Assembly (NCBI RefSeq): GCF_010015445.1
Contig: NC_053127.1
Location: 32,086,715 to 32,150,714, forward strand
Reading direction: 5' to 3'
Length of the DNA stretch: 64,000 nucleotides
DNA from: Perca fluviatilis
Lineage: Eukaryota; Chordata; Actinopteri; Perciformes; Percidae
Within the stretch, counting starts at the first letter, position 1. Each line of letters starts with the position of its first letter. Below the pieces are notes generated by a model, which ran no database searches, was not told the origin of the DNA, and saw only the letters and a program-made list of their open reading frames with translations. Below are positions 26,001-40,100 of the stretch, in pieces. The position numbers were made by a program, and so were the translations under genes.

Positions 26001-29000
26001 ACTACTCTCTACTAGGGTTGGGCATCGTTTAGATTTCAACGATTCTAAATCCAATTCCGATTCTTCCTTTCGATTCCGGTTCTTATCGATTCTCGATTCC
26101 AATTAATTAAGTGCCGTGGAGTTGAAACGGGTAAGAGGAAAATAAGAGGAAAGTTTTATTTTGATTCAAAGGTGGGTTGCAGTTTGACGGGGCTATTTCA
26201 ATGTAAAATAAAGCCACACTAGAGCACCGCTTACTGTGCTCCATGGCTGTAACACAACAAGCGCCTGGCCGCTACGGAAACCAAAACTTGCGCATGTTAA
26301 ATTTGGAACCCATGATCAGATTTGAAACCAAATCCTCCAAACGATTCCAATAAAGAAACGATTCTGATGGAATCGTAATTTTTTAAACGATTCCAAGTAG
26401 GAATCAGTTCTCGATGCCCAACCCTACTCTCTACGGCGTAAATTCACACGCAATCGCAATGTAATGTAAGTAAATGGAGGCCAAACGGCGCGAGTATGCG
26501 TCTTAATAACACGCCAAAAATGGCATACGAATTGGCGTCTCATACATATGCCACTTCATGAGATCAGAACAGAATCAAAAAGAACACACCTCTGACGTTC
26601 TGTGTGTGTCGCGTTAGGTCACGGCCGTTTCCTGCGGCGTCGCTATGACGACCAGCCACGCTCGCCTCACGAGGTGGTACTAAATCAACAATGGAAAATG
26701 GAGGACGGGGCACCGCGGCCGAGCCGAGCTGGTACTAGCAGTGGGTAAGCGCCATTACTGAGCTTCCTCTCCACAGTGCTACAGGCAGAGCAGCACACAC
26801 AGTTCAAAGCTGTTAGCAGAGGAGACTCCCGGTGTTTCTCAGAGCTCCTTGTACTGGAGCTACATTGTACACATGCAAACCATCTTCTGATGAAAAGTGG
26901 CCAATAGGGTAATTTCTAGAAATATGACTGAAGCCACACAATGGTGCAGAAATCTGCTCTTCGGTTAACTTAAATCATCCATGTACTTAAATATGCCGTT
27001 TACTGTTTCTGACAAAAGAATTGTGGTTTGTGAGGCATTTCAGTGCTTACTTCTGGGTTTGAGTTTTAAATATACAGCGTGCACATTGTAACCTAATAGC
27101 AAATCTAACTAGGCCAAGTATGCCAGGAGTCCAAAATATCAGAATAGAAATAGAATCCAAATAGAATCCAAAGTTGACGATAAATTATTCCAGGTGATTA
27201 ATTTAGTATTATGACTTTCCATTAAAGGCATCGCTCAGTTTTTCTGCTCCGACAGAGCTAATGGAATTTACCCCCTGCCCCCTGTGCTCCTCCTTAATTC
27301 GGAAAGTATTAGTGCAGATTAGGTGCCTAAGTGAGCTTGACGTAGACATGAAAAGCTTGAGAGGTCTGCCGTAGAAACAGCTGTCCAGGAAAACACATTT
27401 TAAAAAGACTGACACTGAGGTTCATCTACATTATAAACCAAGCTAGTAAACAGGAAGAAATCTGAATCAGAAAGGAATTTATTGCCACAGAAGTTACCCT
27501 ACGTGGAATGTGCGTTGGTGATACATGCACAAACAAACATAATTAATAGGAATAAACAATAAATACAGAAACAGATATAGGTCCGGGGCCTTGTTAACGA
27601 GAAAATAACCAGTTATGATGAAAATTCAATCAGGCAGACTCCTTTTACTCACTCATAAACAGTACAGTAAAGGGCAATGACACTACCTTATTTGACAGAA
27701 ATCGATGCATTTACCTGTCATTTCTGACAATTAGCTTGGGTTAATAAACCCCAGTTAACAAAACTGTTTAAAACATTATATTAATATTTAAATACATAAC
27801 TGTGAGAGTCCGGTACAGGCTGACTCTCCTATTCAAGTTTATGTTCTGCTTGTTTAACGGTTGTTTGATAAATTACTCTTAAACATTTAGAGAGGATTTA
27901 AATTACTATTTTTATTCTCAGTTCTTACCATTTTGGTGCTGGTGATTTTCCTTTGGGGCTGGCTAAAACCTCTTTGGGGGATGCCAAAAAATTCTCTATG
28001 CAGGAAAAACCCTGTCAGCTTGTTGAATGTGAATATTGTTCTAGTTTCTTCTCTCCTCTGTGACAGTAAACTGAATATCTTTGAGTTAGTGGACAAAACA
28101 AGACACTTGAGGATGTCGTCTTGGACTGTGGGAAACACTGATTCACATTTTTCACCATTTTATGACATTTTAAAGACCAAAAAACTAATTAATCGACTAC
28201 GAAAATATTGGTTAGCTGCTAGACTCCAGGGGGTAACTATCCTGAACTAATCACAGCATCACTACTCCCCTAAATTACTACGATGTCTAATCGACTCTTT
28301 TCAAATTCTTTTTATCGTGCACTTGAATAAATATTGACATTTCACTCTAAATAAAGCCTCTTCTGATTAAACTGACTGAGATAAAAAAAAGCATGACAAT
28401 TATTGATGTGTATTACAGAAAAAAACCAAGAGACCCAATCGTTAGGGAAGAAGCATTCAACGCATTGTTTGAGTACTCTTTCAAGCAGATATGCCAAAAT
28501 GTGCTTGTTCCAGCCTCTCACATGTGAATATTTGCTATTCTTGACAGTGTTCTCTAATAATAAAAATGATTCTATTTGGGTATTGGACTTTTGGTCGGAC
28601 AAAACCAAAGAAATTGTGCTAGGCGTTTTTCATAATCTTCTATCATTTTATAGACACAACATTCAATCAATTATCCAAGAAAATAATCGGCAGATGGATT
28701 AAAGATGGATGAAAATAATAGTTTCTTGCAACCCGAGTATTTTGCAAAGTCTCTCAGGCACGAAAACTGAATTCCTGATCATTTGCTGGCAGAAGGTAAA
28801 GTGCGAATGAACAAATTAATTGACGGTGTATACATTTTGGAATGTGTAGCCTAAGTCCTGCAAACTAAGTGTTTCCTCATGATACTGATAGCAGTGATAG
28901 GGATATTTTGACTCCTCTCCTAAATATTTCAGCAATCAATTAAACAATTTGCTTCCTTCTGGGTATCCTTTCAGCAAAGGCTGCATCTTTTCCTAACTGG

Positions 29001-32000
29001 GCAACCGCAAGAAACAGCTGGACTGTCCAGAGTAGTATCTGAGCTGGATGGAAGCTCAGGAAGGGCTGACTGAGTGTTATGAGAGCGGTGATACCCGTCT
29101 CTCCTCCAGTCTGTCTGACACATATCCAATCCTGATCATGTCTTACTCCTCCTGTATGTGTCTCCTTGAATAGCCTCTAAGGTCTTGCCCTCATCTCTTG
29201 TGTCAATGGAACCAATGATAACTACATATAAGTAAGGGGTCATTATGAAAAATGGGACGCAACTCTTACTCTCTGACGCACTAGAGCCAAGCAGTACATG
29301 ACCGGCTCAGTCAGTGCGTTTACATGCACAGCAGTAACGTGTGAATAACCGGGTTATGCCAGTTCTCCCCATATACATGAGCGGGGAAGAATGACGGAGT
29401 AACTCTACCCCCGGTACAGTAGGTGGCGCTCTTCCAACTGGTCAGAATACGTTTTTTCTTCTGGTTGACCATTGTCTAAACCCGCTGGCTGGCTGGCTGG
29501 CCAATAAATGAGTCAAATGTAACATTTTCATCCACCCGCTCATCACAGAGTAGGAAAACACAGTACTCTCGCCAGATGAGTGACAACTTGTGTTCGGCTC
29601 ATTATGTGTAAGGTTTACCAGTGTTGCATGAAGGCATGGTGGCAGGTGGAATTAGGAAGCTAACGTAGCGGCCGCAGCGAGAGAGCTGCTCGGTCCCTCC
29701 ACTTCTTTGCCGAGACACAGCGTCGACAGCAAGGCGTTTGAGAAACCGGGCTATTGCCTTAACCCAAATCTAATTGGCTTTTTAAACTGCATGTAAACGC
29801 ACTGTGAGTGTGTGGTGTAGATTTTTAGCTTTTAAACCATGCAGGTGCTCAGTGACCTACGTGCCATACATTTATCATGACATAGGAATCTTCATATAAA
29901 GTTGCCCTTCTCTATGTTTTCCTTCTTGGTTGGGCACAGCTGTGTGCAATCTGCAAATCTACATTAAAGTCTTTTTTAATCTTCCTTCCGTCCTCATGAA
30001 GGGCGCAGGGTTGTCTCTTGTAATCTTAGTTGTAATTCCCTGATAAACCCCGCAGGTTTTACATCAGTGAATAATACAATAAGCACAGAGGAGCTGGGTA
30101 TTTCCTGATGCCTGCACGGTTGTAATGAATCCCTCCTTTTTTCTGTTATTCCCCCATGGGAAACCACACTTGTTTCCTGTACCGCTGCTCGCTGAATCCG
30201 GAGAGGTGAGGCTGCTACCATAAATAGAAAGGTTCAATTAAGCAACCTAGTGATGTTCCCTGTGGAACATCGCTGCCTCGTGCCTGTGGAGGATATTCCC
30301 ACGCCCCTTTGGAAGCTCAGACATCAAAGTACACACACCCAGTTTCACTGACTATCAACCAGTTGCTGTTTGGAAACTCTTCACGTCTTTCAGTGCTACT
30401 TGAGTTGCACAGAGCCTCTCAACCAAATCTGGCTTTCTGTTTATAAAGGTGTTGCTAATATGACCTGAAATCCTTTTTTTATATTTACACCAAAATTTGG
30501 AATGACATTCCCTATCACATTCGAACATTATCATCCATCACATTTTTTAAATTTTAAAAAGTCATATAAACTGTTTCTTCTTGATAGTCACACTTGCACA
30601 CATAGATTGTTCATGTATTGTTCTAGTCTTGTTTGTCCATATCTAATGTTTTATTTGTTTGTAGCGGTCTAATCCGTGATAATGTCCTGTATAAATGTGC
30701 CGAAATTGTGTTCAACGTTCTACGTTGCTGCAGAACAGGAACCTGCTGGAAACCAGTTTTTAAACCGAGTCAGGCCCGTTTATATTGTACCTTAACTGTT
30801 GCTTTAAAATTTTCCTGTATAATAAATGAAATGAACCATGATGCTGTTAATATTCTTTAATCAGATTTTTATTAGGGCTGTCAATTGATTAACATTTTTG
30901 CACATTTTTTATCTGTTCTAAATGTACTTTTTCAAGTTTTGAATGCTCAAGTGGTAATTGAGACTGGGCATAGGCCTACTCCGGTGGTAACTCCGTTCAC
31001 ATTGACAGTACATATAGATAACTTTAGTCTAGTGGAGAGAACCATCTGGAAGGGCTGTGAAACTCAACTTGCCATTCAAAAGACCCTTTACTTAATCCAT
31101 TTCTGCTCAAGGAGGTTTGTTTCTGCTAGCTCATGGTAGTGTGAATTATGATAGAAATATAATTGAACATATTTATAAGCCGCTAAGAGGGTCTGAAAAG
31201 TCACTAAATCTAGCGAGAAAGTCGCCATGTTGGCAAGACTGTCCCACGTTACTGCTGCAGCTTCCTGATTTCTCAAACTACGGAGCGAAATCATGTAACG
31301 TGCGTGCGTTAATCGCGCGTTAAAACAATTAGGCCTATTTTTAACAGCCAATTTTTAATCACGTTTCACTTCATTCTGAGTTGCTGGATTCAATTGATTC
31401 GCCAAGGAGGAATGCTGCCTGTTCAGTAAGAGCAGATTGAGCAATTTGTTTCTTCCCTCCTCCAACACAAATCACTGGTCATCTCAATAAAAACGCTCTG
31501 CTGCTCCCTGACCAGCCAGCCAGTCACATCAACCACTGACATCTCCAAGGCTGTGTCCTTCAAATGATAGATTTTTTTTACCAGTTTATAAAAATGACAA
31601 CATGAGAGAGATAGTGTACGTGTCACACATTTGCTGTGCTGCATTAAGGACATCACACCTTTAGCAGGATGAGCATGTGCATCCACAACACACACGTGTA
31701 GAGCCAGGTGCATGGATATGAGAACACCCATGCTATATATTCAGTGCGTGTAGCTAATTTTACATGAATAACATGGCCTGGTTAAGCCTGATACATATTC
31801 AGCACCATGTTTCCAATACAAAACACAACAAGGTGAACAAACAAACCAAGGAAGCAAACCGCGATATGTCTGGTGAGGAGTGTGGTGGAAAAATAAAGAA
31901 TGGAAATGCAGAGGGAGACTCAACTGAGCACACTGGTTCATCATCCAATAACACATCGCCCGGGCTGCTTGTCTTCTCCACAACCTCTGAATAAAGGAAC

Positions 32001-35000
32001 CGGACTACAACGGCCCCCCTCCAAAAAAGGGCAAGAATCATGTTCATCACCACATCAAAAGCTAACCAAAGTCAACCAGAAAACACATGCATGCTAACAA
32101 ATCTGTATAGTAAATTACGAGACTTAAAGAATTCACACAACAGCAAGTCCGTAACAAGGTCCACATTAGAGTGCTGATAGGGCCGCATTTCTCTGTCCGA
32201 GCCCGGCCCGCATACGACAGAGCAGTAACTGAACTCGGCCCGAGCCCGACAGGCATTAAGAAATTTATGTCTGAGCCCGACCTGAGCCCGACACAGTTAA
32301 AATCTTTTTTTTTTTGTCATATAACGACACATGTACGTTTGTTTGTGTGGAAACCTTTTATTAAGCGACTGTAGCAAGGCATTCGGAAATGTCAACAGAT
32401 GAGTGCATGGTAGTCCTCCTTCCAGATATCCAATGTCATTCTGATCGAATTCACCTCAGTCAGAATGTCATTTAGCTGCTCAACCAGCTTTGTGCGTTTT
32501 TCTGTTGCCAGCTCACGGGACCGTTTTGACCCAGTGGTGGGGTCAGGCAGTACGACCTTGCGCTGCCACTGAACCATATGTAGCACTGACATTAATAAGC
32601 TGCTGGGCCAACTCAATGAATGCCTTATCGCGCTGACGTGACCGAGCCCGACCCGAACCCGAACATCATTTCTAAATAGCTGTCCGAACACGGCCCGGCC
32701 CGTCGGGTCCCATCGGGTCCCATCGGGCTCGGGTTGGGTATCCATCCTCTAGTCCACATCAGTGTCAAATTGTGAACCTGTAAATGTTTTCAAATACAGG
32801 TTATCATAAAAAATTTCTACTTATAGACTCCTTTGAATTTTGTATTTATCTATTTAAGGACATTTTGTAAAAACAGTACTGTAAATGTCAACGGTAATGT
32901 CTACACGACTTTGAATGCATTGTGCACTAGTTAAGGAGGCAATTAACACCAACAAAATTGATCTGAATAATTTAGCAAAATGTCTCAATCCTAAAATTCC
33001 GGTAGGAGTTTGCCTCATGGAATTGACACACCTGTGTGTGTGTACAGGCGGTGGAAACACATTTCCTCTAATGGAGGACAACAAATGATCTATCGATCCT
33101 ATTCAATGATCTTAGATTATTGGATCACTGCTGTGATTGAATTCCCTAGGAAGGACTCTATGACTCGGTCCTCTAGGCCCCCAGATAGATGGATAAAGAA
33201 CTGCCCTTTATAATTCATGATGTGTTAAGAGGTTGCCAGGCCTCCTGTGGGGTTTCACTTGTGCATCCCTTCAAGAAGTCTCTGTTGGAATGTCTCTACT
33301 GAAAGCACACAGAACATATTTTAAGGGGTGTAAATGTTAAACATTGTTCTACAAAGTAGGTTACAGATTTTGGCACGGCACACATGAGCACTACGTTTCT
33401 GGTCACAGTGCCTCGAAAGTTCAATGTGAGCCCCAAGCACAATGCAGCCAGGATAGGAAAGTCTCATTTCTAGTGTGTGTTCTAAGGGGAAGTGTTGAAA
33501 GGAAGAAAAAAATAAAATTGTGCCAATTGTGCTGTAAGATTTAGAGAATTATGTCACAATGATGTGCCAGCTGAATTAAAAGTTAAACATAACTACAGCC
33601 CAGAGTCACTGGTAATTGTTTTAAAATGGCTATTCACTGTAAAACAAATGTGTTCCAATCAAATAGTGGAATATTTAGGTGGAATATGATGTTATGCCAA
33701 GTTATAAACAAAATGATGTGATTGTGATTGAAAAGGCACTTTAATTATAGGCATTTAAACCACGCACTGTGACACTGGGGGCGAGGACTGGAGGCAAGCA
33801 AAAAGTTAAACAGCGCATTGCCGAAGCCCTCTCATGTCTTGCGTGCTTTACCCTGAGGAGATGCTAATTTCCATTTGATAAAAGTCTATGATGTCAGCTG
33901 GGACACAAAGCCTGACAAATTAATTCATAAGAGCATCACATATTACCATAAGCTTCTTTCTGAGAGACGATTACAGCTAGATCCTAGACAAAGCGTGCCC
34001 TGGTGCTCCAGTTCCCATAGCAATATCGGTGATACTACCATAGTAACTGGATGCTTTTTCTGTCACACTTGACGTTTCACTCCCCCCCCAACCCCAATGG
34101 TGACCAACGCTAGACAGGATCCCACCTGTTTGGGTAGCTGCGGGAGAAAGTGACTAAACAGACCTCAGAGGTCCTCTTCCATGAAAACAGTAGGCCTGTG
34201 ACATGATGACAGTGAGGGAGAGCTTTTAGGGCTGAGCTGGCAGGGAGAATGACCCCGGGCTGTATTGTCACAGCTGTGGTCATCTCTTCCCATCCCCAAA
34301 TGTATGCTCAACTTTCTTCTCCCCACTCACGCCTACTTTTACCTCTCTGGTGTCGGTATGCCGTGACAGCGCTGTCGAAGCTCACAGATATTTCAGATTA
34401 CCACAGACGAGCTATTCATGAGATAAAATAAAACACGGTAAGATTTCAGGCTGAGTAATCTCTTTGTTTGATCGCCTGGGGAAATCCCCTTCTATTGGTG
34501 AAAGAAAAACAATTTTGTTCTTTCTTTTTTTCATTACATACTGAAGCCTTTAACTAGACTTTGGTTCCTCTGAGCTTGAGCGGAACTACAAAATGATCTA
34601 AGATATGCATTCACTTTTTTTGTTACGTGACTTAAAGAGCCTCTGGGAGAACTGTCAATCAGCACGAAAACGTCCAAAATTGTGTCAAAAGGAAAGTCTA
34701 GGGAAATGCACATGTAGAGTGGATACAACAAACACCATACTACCATATAAATGCATGCTCCTTCAGCTGCTGAGCAAATGTCACAGCGTTTGAGGGCATA
34801 AATGGATGGACCCGGAACAGCTTGTCAAGTGCATGTTAAATATGCAGCTATATAAAACCCACATATAAATGTATCACATGCTGAACAGAGGTGGTCCACT
34901 AAATTCATGGTATGTCCATATTTGGGTCATAGTTTGATAGGTTTCCTGTTAAGGCCGACAGTTAACGTATTCTTTGTGACTAATAAAAATAAATTACTAT

Positions 35001-37102
35001 TTATTGTATTGATTATTTAATAGAATATTAGCAAACTAGCTATTCAAGGAATAATTCAACATTTTGGAAAACAAAACAAATGGTTGCTTTCACACCTCGG
35101 TTTGAACAAACCAGATATAAGTGCTAATTAGTGCGCTTTAGAGGTGCTGGTAGGCGGATTTTGTTACCTTTTGGACAGAGCCAGGCTAGCGGTGTTTCCA
35201 GTCTTTAGGCTAAGCTGCTCACGGTAGCTTCATATTTACAGTACAGACATTAGAGTGCAAGTGCCTCTTCCTGTGGCCACAGCCTGCAGAATTCTAATGT
35301 TCAGAGATGAAAGTGGTCAGACTAACATTGTGTTCAGAATGCTAAGTGGTCGGCATACAAATCAGCTTTAATAGGCACAGGAGCAAAGTAAAGCCCTGAA
35401 GAAGAGCAGGTGGAGGTGAAGGAGAAACGTATGCATGTCTATGGACATGATGGCACTTCCTAGTATGGATGAAAAGTCATTTGAATACAAAAAGCTAATT
35501 TGTATCAAGGTTGCATTGGAATTAGATGAAGCTAGGAAGACTCATGTGATGTCCCAGACAGGTTTTAATTCCCCCACCAACCACTCAACCCCTGGCGGGT
35601 AAACTCATTCTGTCTGACTAAAAGTTGTATCCTGGTATCAGGAGTTCATTCAGATGCATCCTATCTTTTCCAGGTGTACTCGAACACGGTTCAGCTTTCC
35701 CCACAAGGTATCCTTGTGTATTCATTTATTCTGCATTTACATATGAGGCCGCTGCAGGCCCTGATCTGTGAGCCCGCTAAGGCCGGGGCTACCCATGTGC
35801 CTTACTGCTGGTGAGCCCTCTGATCTAGGCAGGGTCAAAGACTCGGCCTGAGCCAATGACAGGATGGAGGGAGGGTAAGGGAGGAGCTGATGGTGTCACT
35901 GAATGCCTGGGAACCTGTCACTTTGTGTCAGTGTTAACGATTAAATCTGGCCTGCTCTCACTTTGACCTAGAGCTAAATATGACTAGCTCACAGGACTGG
36001 ACCACCGAGTAGGAAAAGCAACTTTTACTCTTCCACCTCCAGTGCCTCTCGCTTGCCACAATGCTAGTCACTGCGTTGAGCCATTACTTCACATCAGGGG
36101 ACTCGTAGATTATACACTCGCTAAATGGCTGTTAGGTATAAGCACGTCTAGAAAGGCTTATATATTCATCAACTTTAAACTGTTCTCACAAGACTCTCGT
36201 CTTACTTCTTTATCTCCTGAATAAATATGTTTATCTATTTCCCATAAGGCCTTTTAATTCTCATACAATTACAGGAAATTACAGTTGGCATAAACAAGTT
36301 GTTTCCAAACTTGGGGGCCCGAGTTATAACAGCGGGGGCATGGCGAGGCTAAATATAAATTAATGATGCATGGTTCTGCTGCACTGCTAGCAAAGCATGG
36401 ACTAGTTAATGAAAGGACTGCCAGGTCAACGTAAAGCAGACGATGAAGCCACACCAACGCCACAGCTACCAAAAGGTAGACAACTAAATATAAAGTGGTG
36501 ACCACAATCAGATCTAAGGAGCCTGATTGGACAGGCAATCACCCAGTCGAGTCGTGGCAGTGTCATCTCGTTGACTTTCCCTTCGCAGAAAAACAGCTGA
36601 TTGTGTGTCTCTCTCTTTCTCTCTCTCTTTCTCTCCCTTCAATACAAGGTGAGGGGCATGAAATATTTTATCTACAAAAATGGGGGCCCTGCAGAGACTG
36701 TTTGGTAACTACTGGCATAAACAATGTTATCAAAATGTTAGTGATTTGTTACTCGAAGAATCTATTATTATTTCAGGGTTTTCCTTTGGGGTTCTTTCGA
36801 GCGCGTAGGTGCAAATCACGGCATACGCTCATCTGCATATTGGTGACGTCATTGCGTGGTTATTTGCATACAACTTAGTGGTTGTCGGTTGCAGCAAGGG
36901 AGAGATCAACCAAGACACGGGAACTTGGCCTGGGTCTTGAGGAGTAGTAGCATTTATTCACCGACAGATAAACTGTACACAGACTGCGCTGCTACGATCA
37001 CAGCTGTAACGTTACTGCTAACTTCATACTCACAGACATACACATTTGTTTTCTTTCTCTCTCCACCGCCCACTAGCTAATGTGTGGGCTGCAACATGCA
37101 TG

Positions 37103-37144
<42 letters not shown>

Positions 37145-40100
37145 AGCTGTGACAGTGTGGGTGGCCGCCGTCTCCTGAGAGCCTGACACACAACACTGTC
37201 ACACATGATTCATTATTTTTCATTGAATATTGGGCATATTTGTTACCAGCAAATATATCATAAAATCCATGAATTGACAGCATTAATGTATGTTGTTTAC
37301 TTTCTATATAAACCCTGCAAGCACATTCATTCACATCAGTCATAAAACAGATGGATCAGAGTTGTGGGGCTATATAACAGACACTGTGATCATTATCTGA
37401 CAAGTGTGCATTATATCACTATATATATTATATGCTGATTAATTATGTGATTAGAATTATTTGAATCCCTTTATTATTACATCGCATGCTGCAACATGGC
37501 TCACTAAGTGAGCACACAATCTGACCGCTGATGCACATTATGAAGAAATATCCTCAAGAAGTGTCACGTAGACAATTGCTATGCAAGCACCCTTTAAAAC
37601 ACAAGGTTCCTGGGCGCCCGGATAGCTCAGTTGGTAGAGCAGGCGCCCATATATAGAGGTTTACTCCTCGACGCAGCGGGCCAGGGTTCGACTCCGACCT
37701 GCGGCCCTTTGCTGCATGTTATTCCTCCTCTCTGTCTTCAGCTGTCCTGTCAAATAAAGGCCAAAAATGGCCAAAAAATAAATAAATAATTTAAACACGA
37801 GGCTCCTGTTCCTTAGCCAAGTATTCTCTCATGCTGCCAAAGCTGTTTTAGCATTTAGAAGGAACGGATATTCACTGAATGATCTTCATTGATAATATTG
37901 CTTATTCATTAGGTCATGTGAAACATCTTGGCCCTGAGATAATCAGACCCTCGTAGCTGTATAAAAATAGTACTGTTGTTTGGTGTCACACTGCCTCTTC
38001 ACGTGGTCCCGGCAGCCATGCATGCCAATGGAGACCTTTGTTTTGTGACACAGTTTCAGGCAGTAGGAGTGAATGAATGCTTAATTAAACAGAACAATGG
38101 TCGATGGGTATTGTGACTGAGTACACAATAACCATCGACCACATACAGTACATTGTGGAAATGCAGACCTAAATCTATTGATGCGGTACCTCATGGAAAA
38201 CATGATACTCCACAGAGTTATATTTGAGATGCTGAGTAATTACAGTTATTGCACTCTGTGCTGAAAGACGGTGCCCCCTCCTCTAGCTGTCTGAACATGA
38301 ATTATTAGCAACATGACTGTGTCTGTCTGCAATAGTCTCGCATTGACAGCTCTATCTCCACAGCGCTGTTGAGTAAGGTGTGGCTACACCACACATAAAT
38401 TCTGGGATAGGAGGGAAAAAAATGGCTCTGGGTTGTTTGCATTTCTCTAAACCAATCACAATCGTCTTGGGCGGCGCTAAGCTCTCAGGAAGGAACTTGT
38501 TTAGGTGGAACATTTGCACCCCAAAAAAGAAAACGACAAATACAATATTAAATTAACGGTTGACACAATACAGTAAGGTGATCTATTTAAATTAGCTGAT
38601 ACATGGTTAAACCTCATTGGCTCTTACCAGAGTATCGCCGTGTGTATATCGTCCATAACAAATCCCCACCAATCTGCCCCAAACGTCCCAGTTAGAGAGG
38701 AAATGCCCTAAACATGTTCTTTGTAAATCTTTACAATCATTCCCAGAAAGAACCAAGCAGGCCTGTCTTGTTGCACCATCCTAATTTTCTTCAAAGCCAT
38801 TTTCAGCGTGTAGCTCGCTAGCTCGGAGGTTCTGGTTGATGTTTCCCGAAGCCAAGGGAGTTTAAGAAGGGCAACACAAATAGAGCCTAAGGGGAAGCGT
38901 TGTTGATCCAGACTACCTGTGCAATTATATGAATTCTGTTTCATGAAAGCCAAAATGTAAGAATTTATACACAATTAGAAAATGTAACCCCTTCACAACC
39001 CTGTGTTACGCATCTGCTGTGTAGTTATGTGGTGTTTTCAATATTCACTTGTAAAAGACTAAATACTATGTGTTCACTGTATCAGTGATAATGTCAATAA
39101 AAAAAGCTACAAGAGGAGCTGGAAGGAAGATAACAAGCCTATATTTGGTAACAGATTTCTATCTCTCCTGAAACTTCAATTGATGTCAGTGTAGTTTAAT
39201 GATGATGTGCACGATTGCAGGTAATATCCTACAGTCACGAGCTGTTCCTACCTATAGTGAGAACAGGTCGGCATTCAAATGCCCAGGCACTATTAATAGT
39301 GACTGTCAGCGCCAGCCAGAGTCCCCGCAGTTTGCTAATTGGGATCCCTCCCAGGTAAGAATTGTAAGCAGCGGTAGCTCTCCCTGCCTTTCACAGGCAG
39401 CCAGGAAGTCTTGACCACACTTCGTGATCAAATAATTGGCCGCTCATTTCTCTAGCCCAGGTCAGCCTCTTGAGGGAGACAGTGAGAATGCCATGTCAAA
39501 ACAGATCGAAGCATAAGGCCACGAGGGTGAGCAGGGCCTCCCCTGGTGCAGAATCTCTGTTATGTGAGCAATCTGACATGGCACACATGTTTGATGTCCA
39601 AATGAATTGGGGAGCTCCATGGCGTCCGCTTGGAGGAGTCCTAACAGGACTACAACCGTTTTTTTGGGCTGCAGTCAGAGTCCAATCCCATGCTTGATTT
39701 GGAGCTGCCACCACAAAAATTCGGTGTTAAATCGCGCCACACTCAGTGCCAGAATTAGCTCCTCACCACACTCTGCACAGATGGCATCAGCGGCACTCAT
39801 TGCAAATGCTTCACATTCTAGTCCAGGCTGCCTGACCCCTTCCTTAATCCTAATTAGGAATGCAATTTCCACACAGGCCTTTTTCAAGCATGATGGAAAT
39901 AAATGTTTGAATGGCTACTGCAGTGGCTTATGGGTAGTGTTATTTTAATGATACACCAGTCCACTCATTGTGGCGCCATTTTAAACCGATCACTAGAGCA
40001 GGGTTTTATGAGTGACTATTGCTACTGTGCACTAACCTATAGCCTCCCTGCCAGTCAACAATGAACTGGTCAGATAATAATACATGGTGGTAAATCCCTG

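Larger units (their letters stand above)
25419..26755. mobile_element. Outer element of a three-level nest (TGGTGTTTTTCCATTACATG type)
   Basis: The left end TGGTGTTTTTCCATTACATG with TGGTACCTGCTCGACTC is echoed in inverse complement at the right end (CCGAGCCGAGCTGGTACTAG...GCGCCA). The halves 25419-25730 and 26580-26755 would be joined if the intervening copy B element were removed. Termini are diverged and no clean duplication is seen. Confidence 0.6.

Noticed and set aside
37613..37700. Possible tRNA gene (clear box A and box B)
   Set aside because: The acceptor stem and anticodon arm do not form a proper tRNA, a SINE body and A-rich tail follow, and related copies are present at 4662 and 18002.
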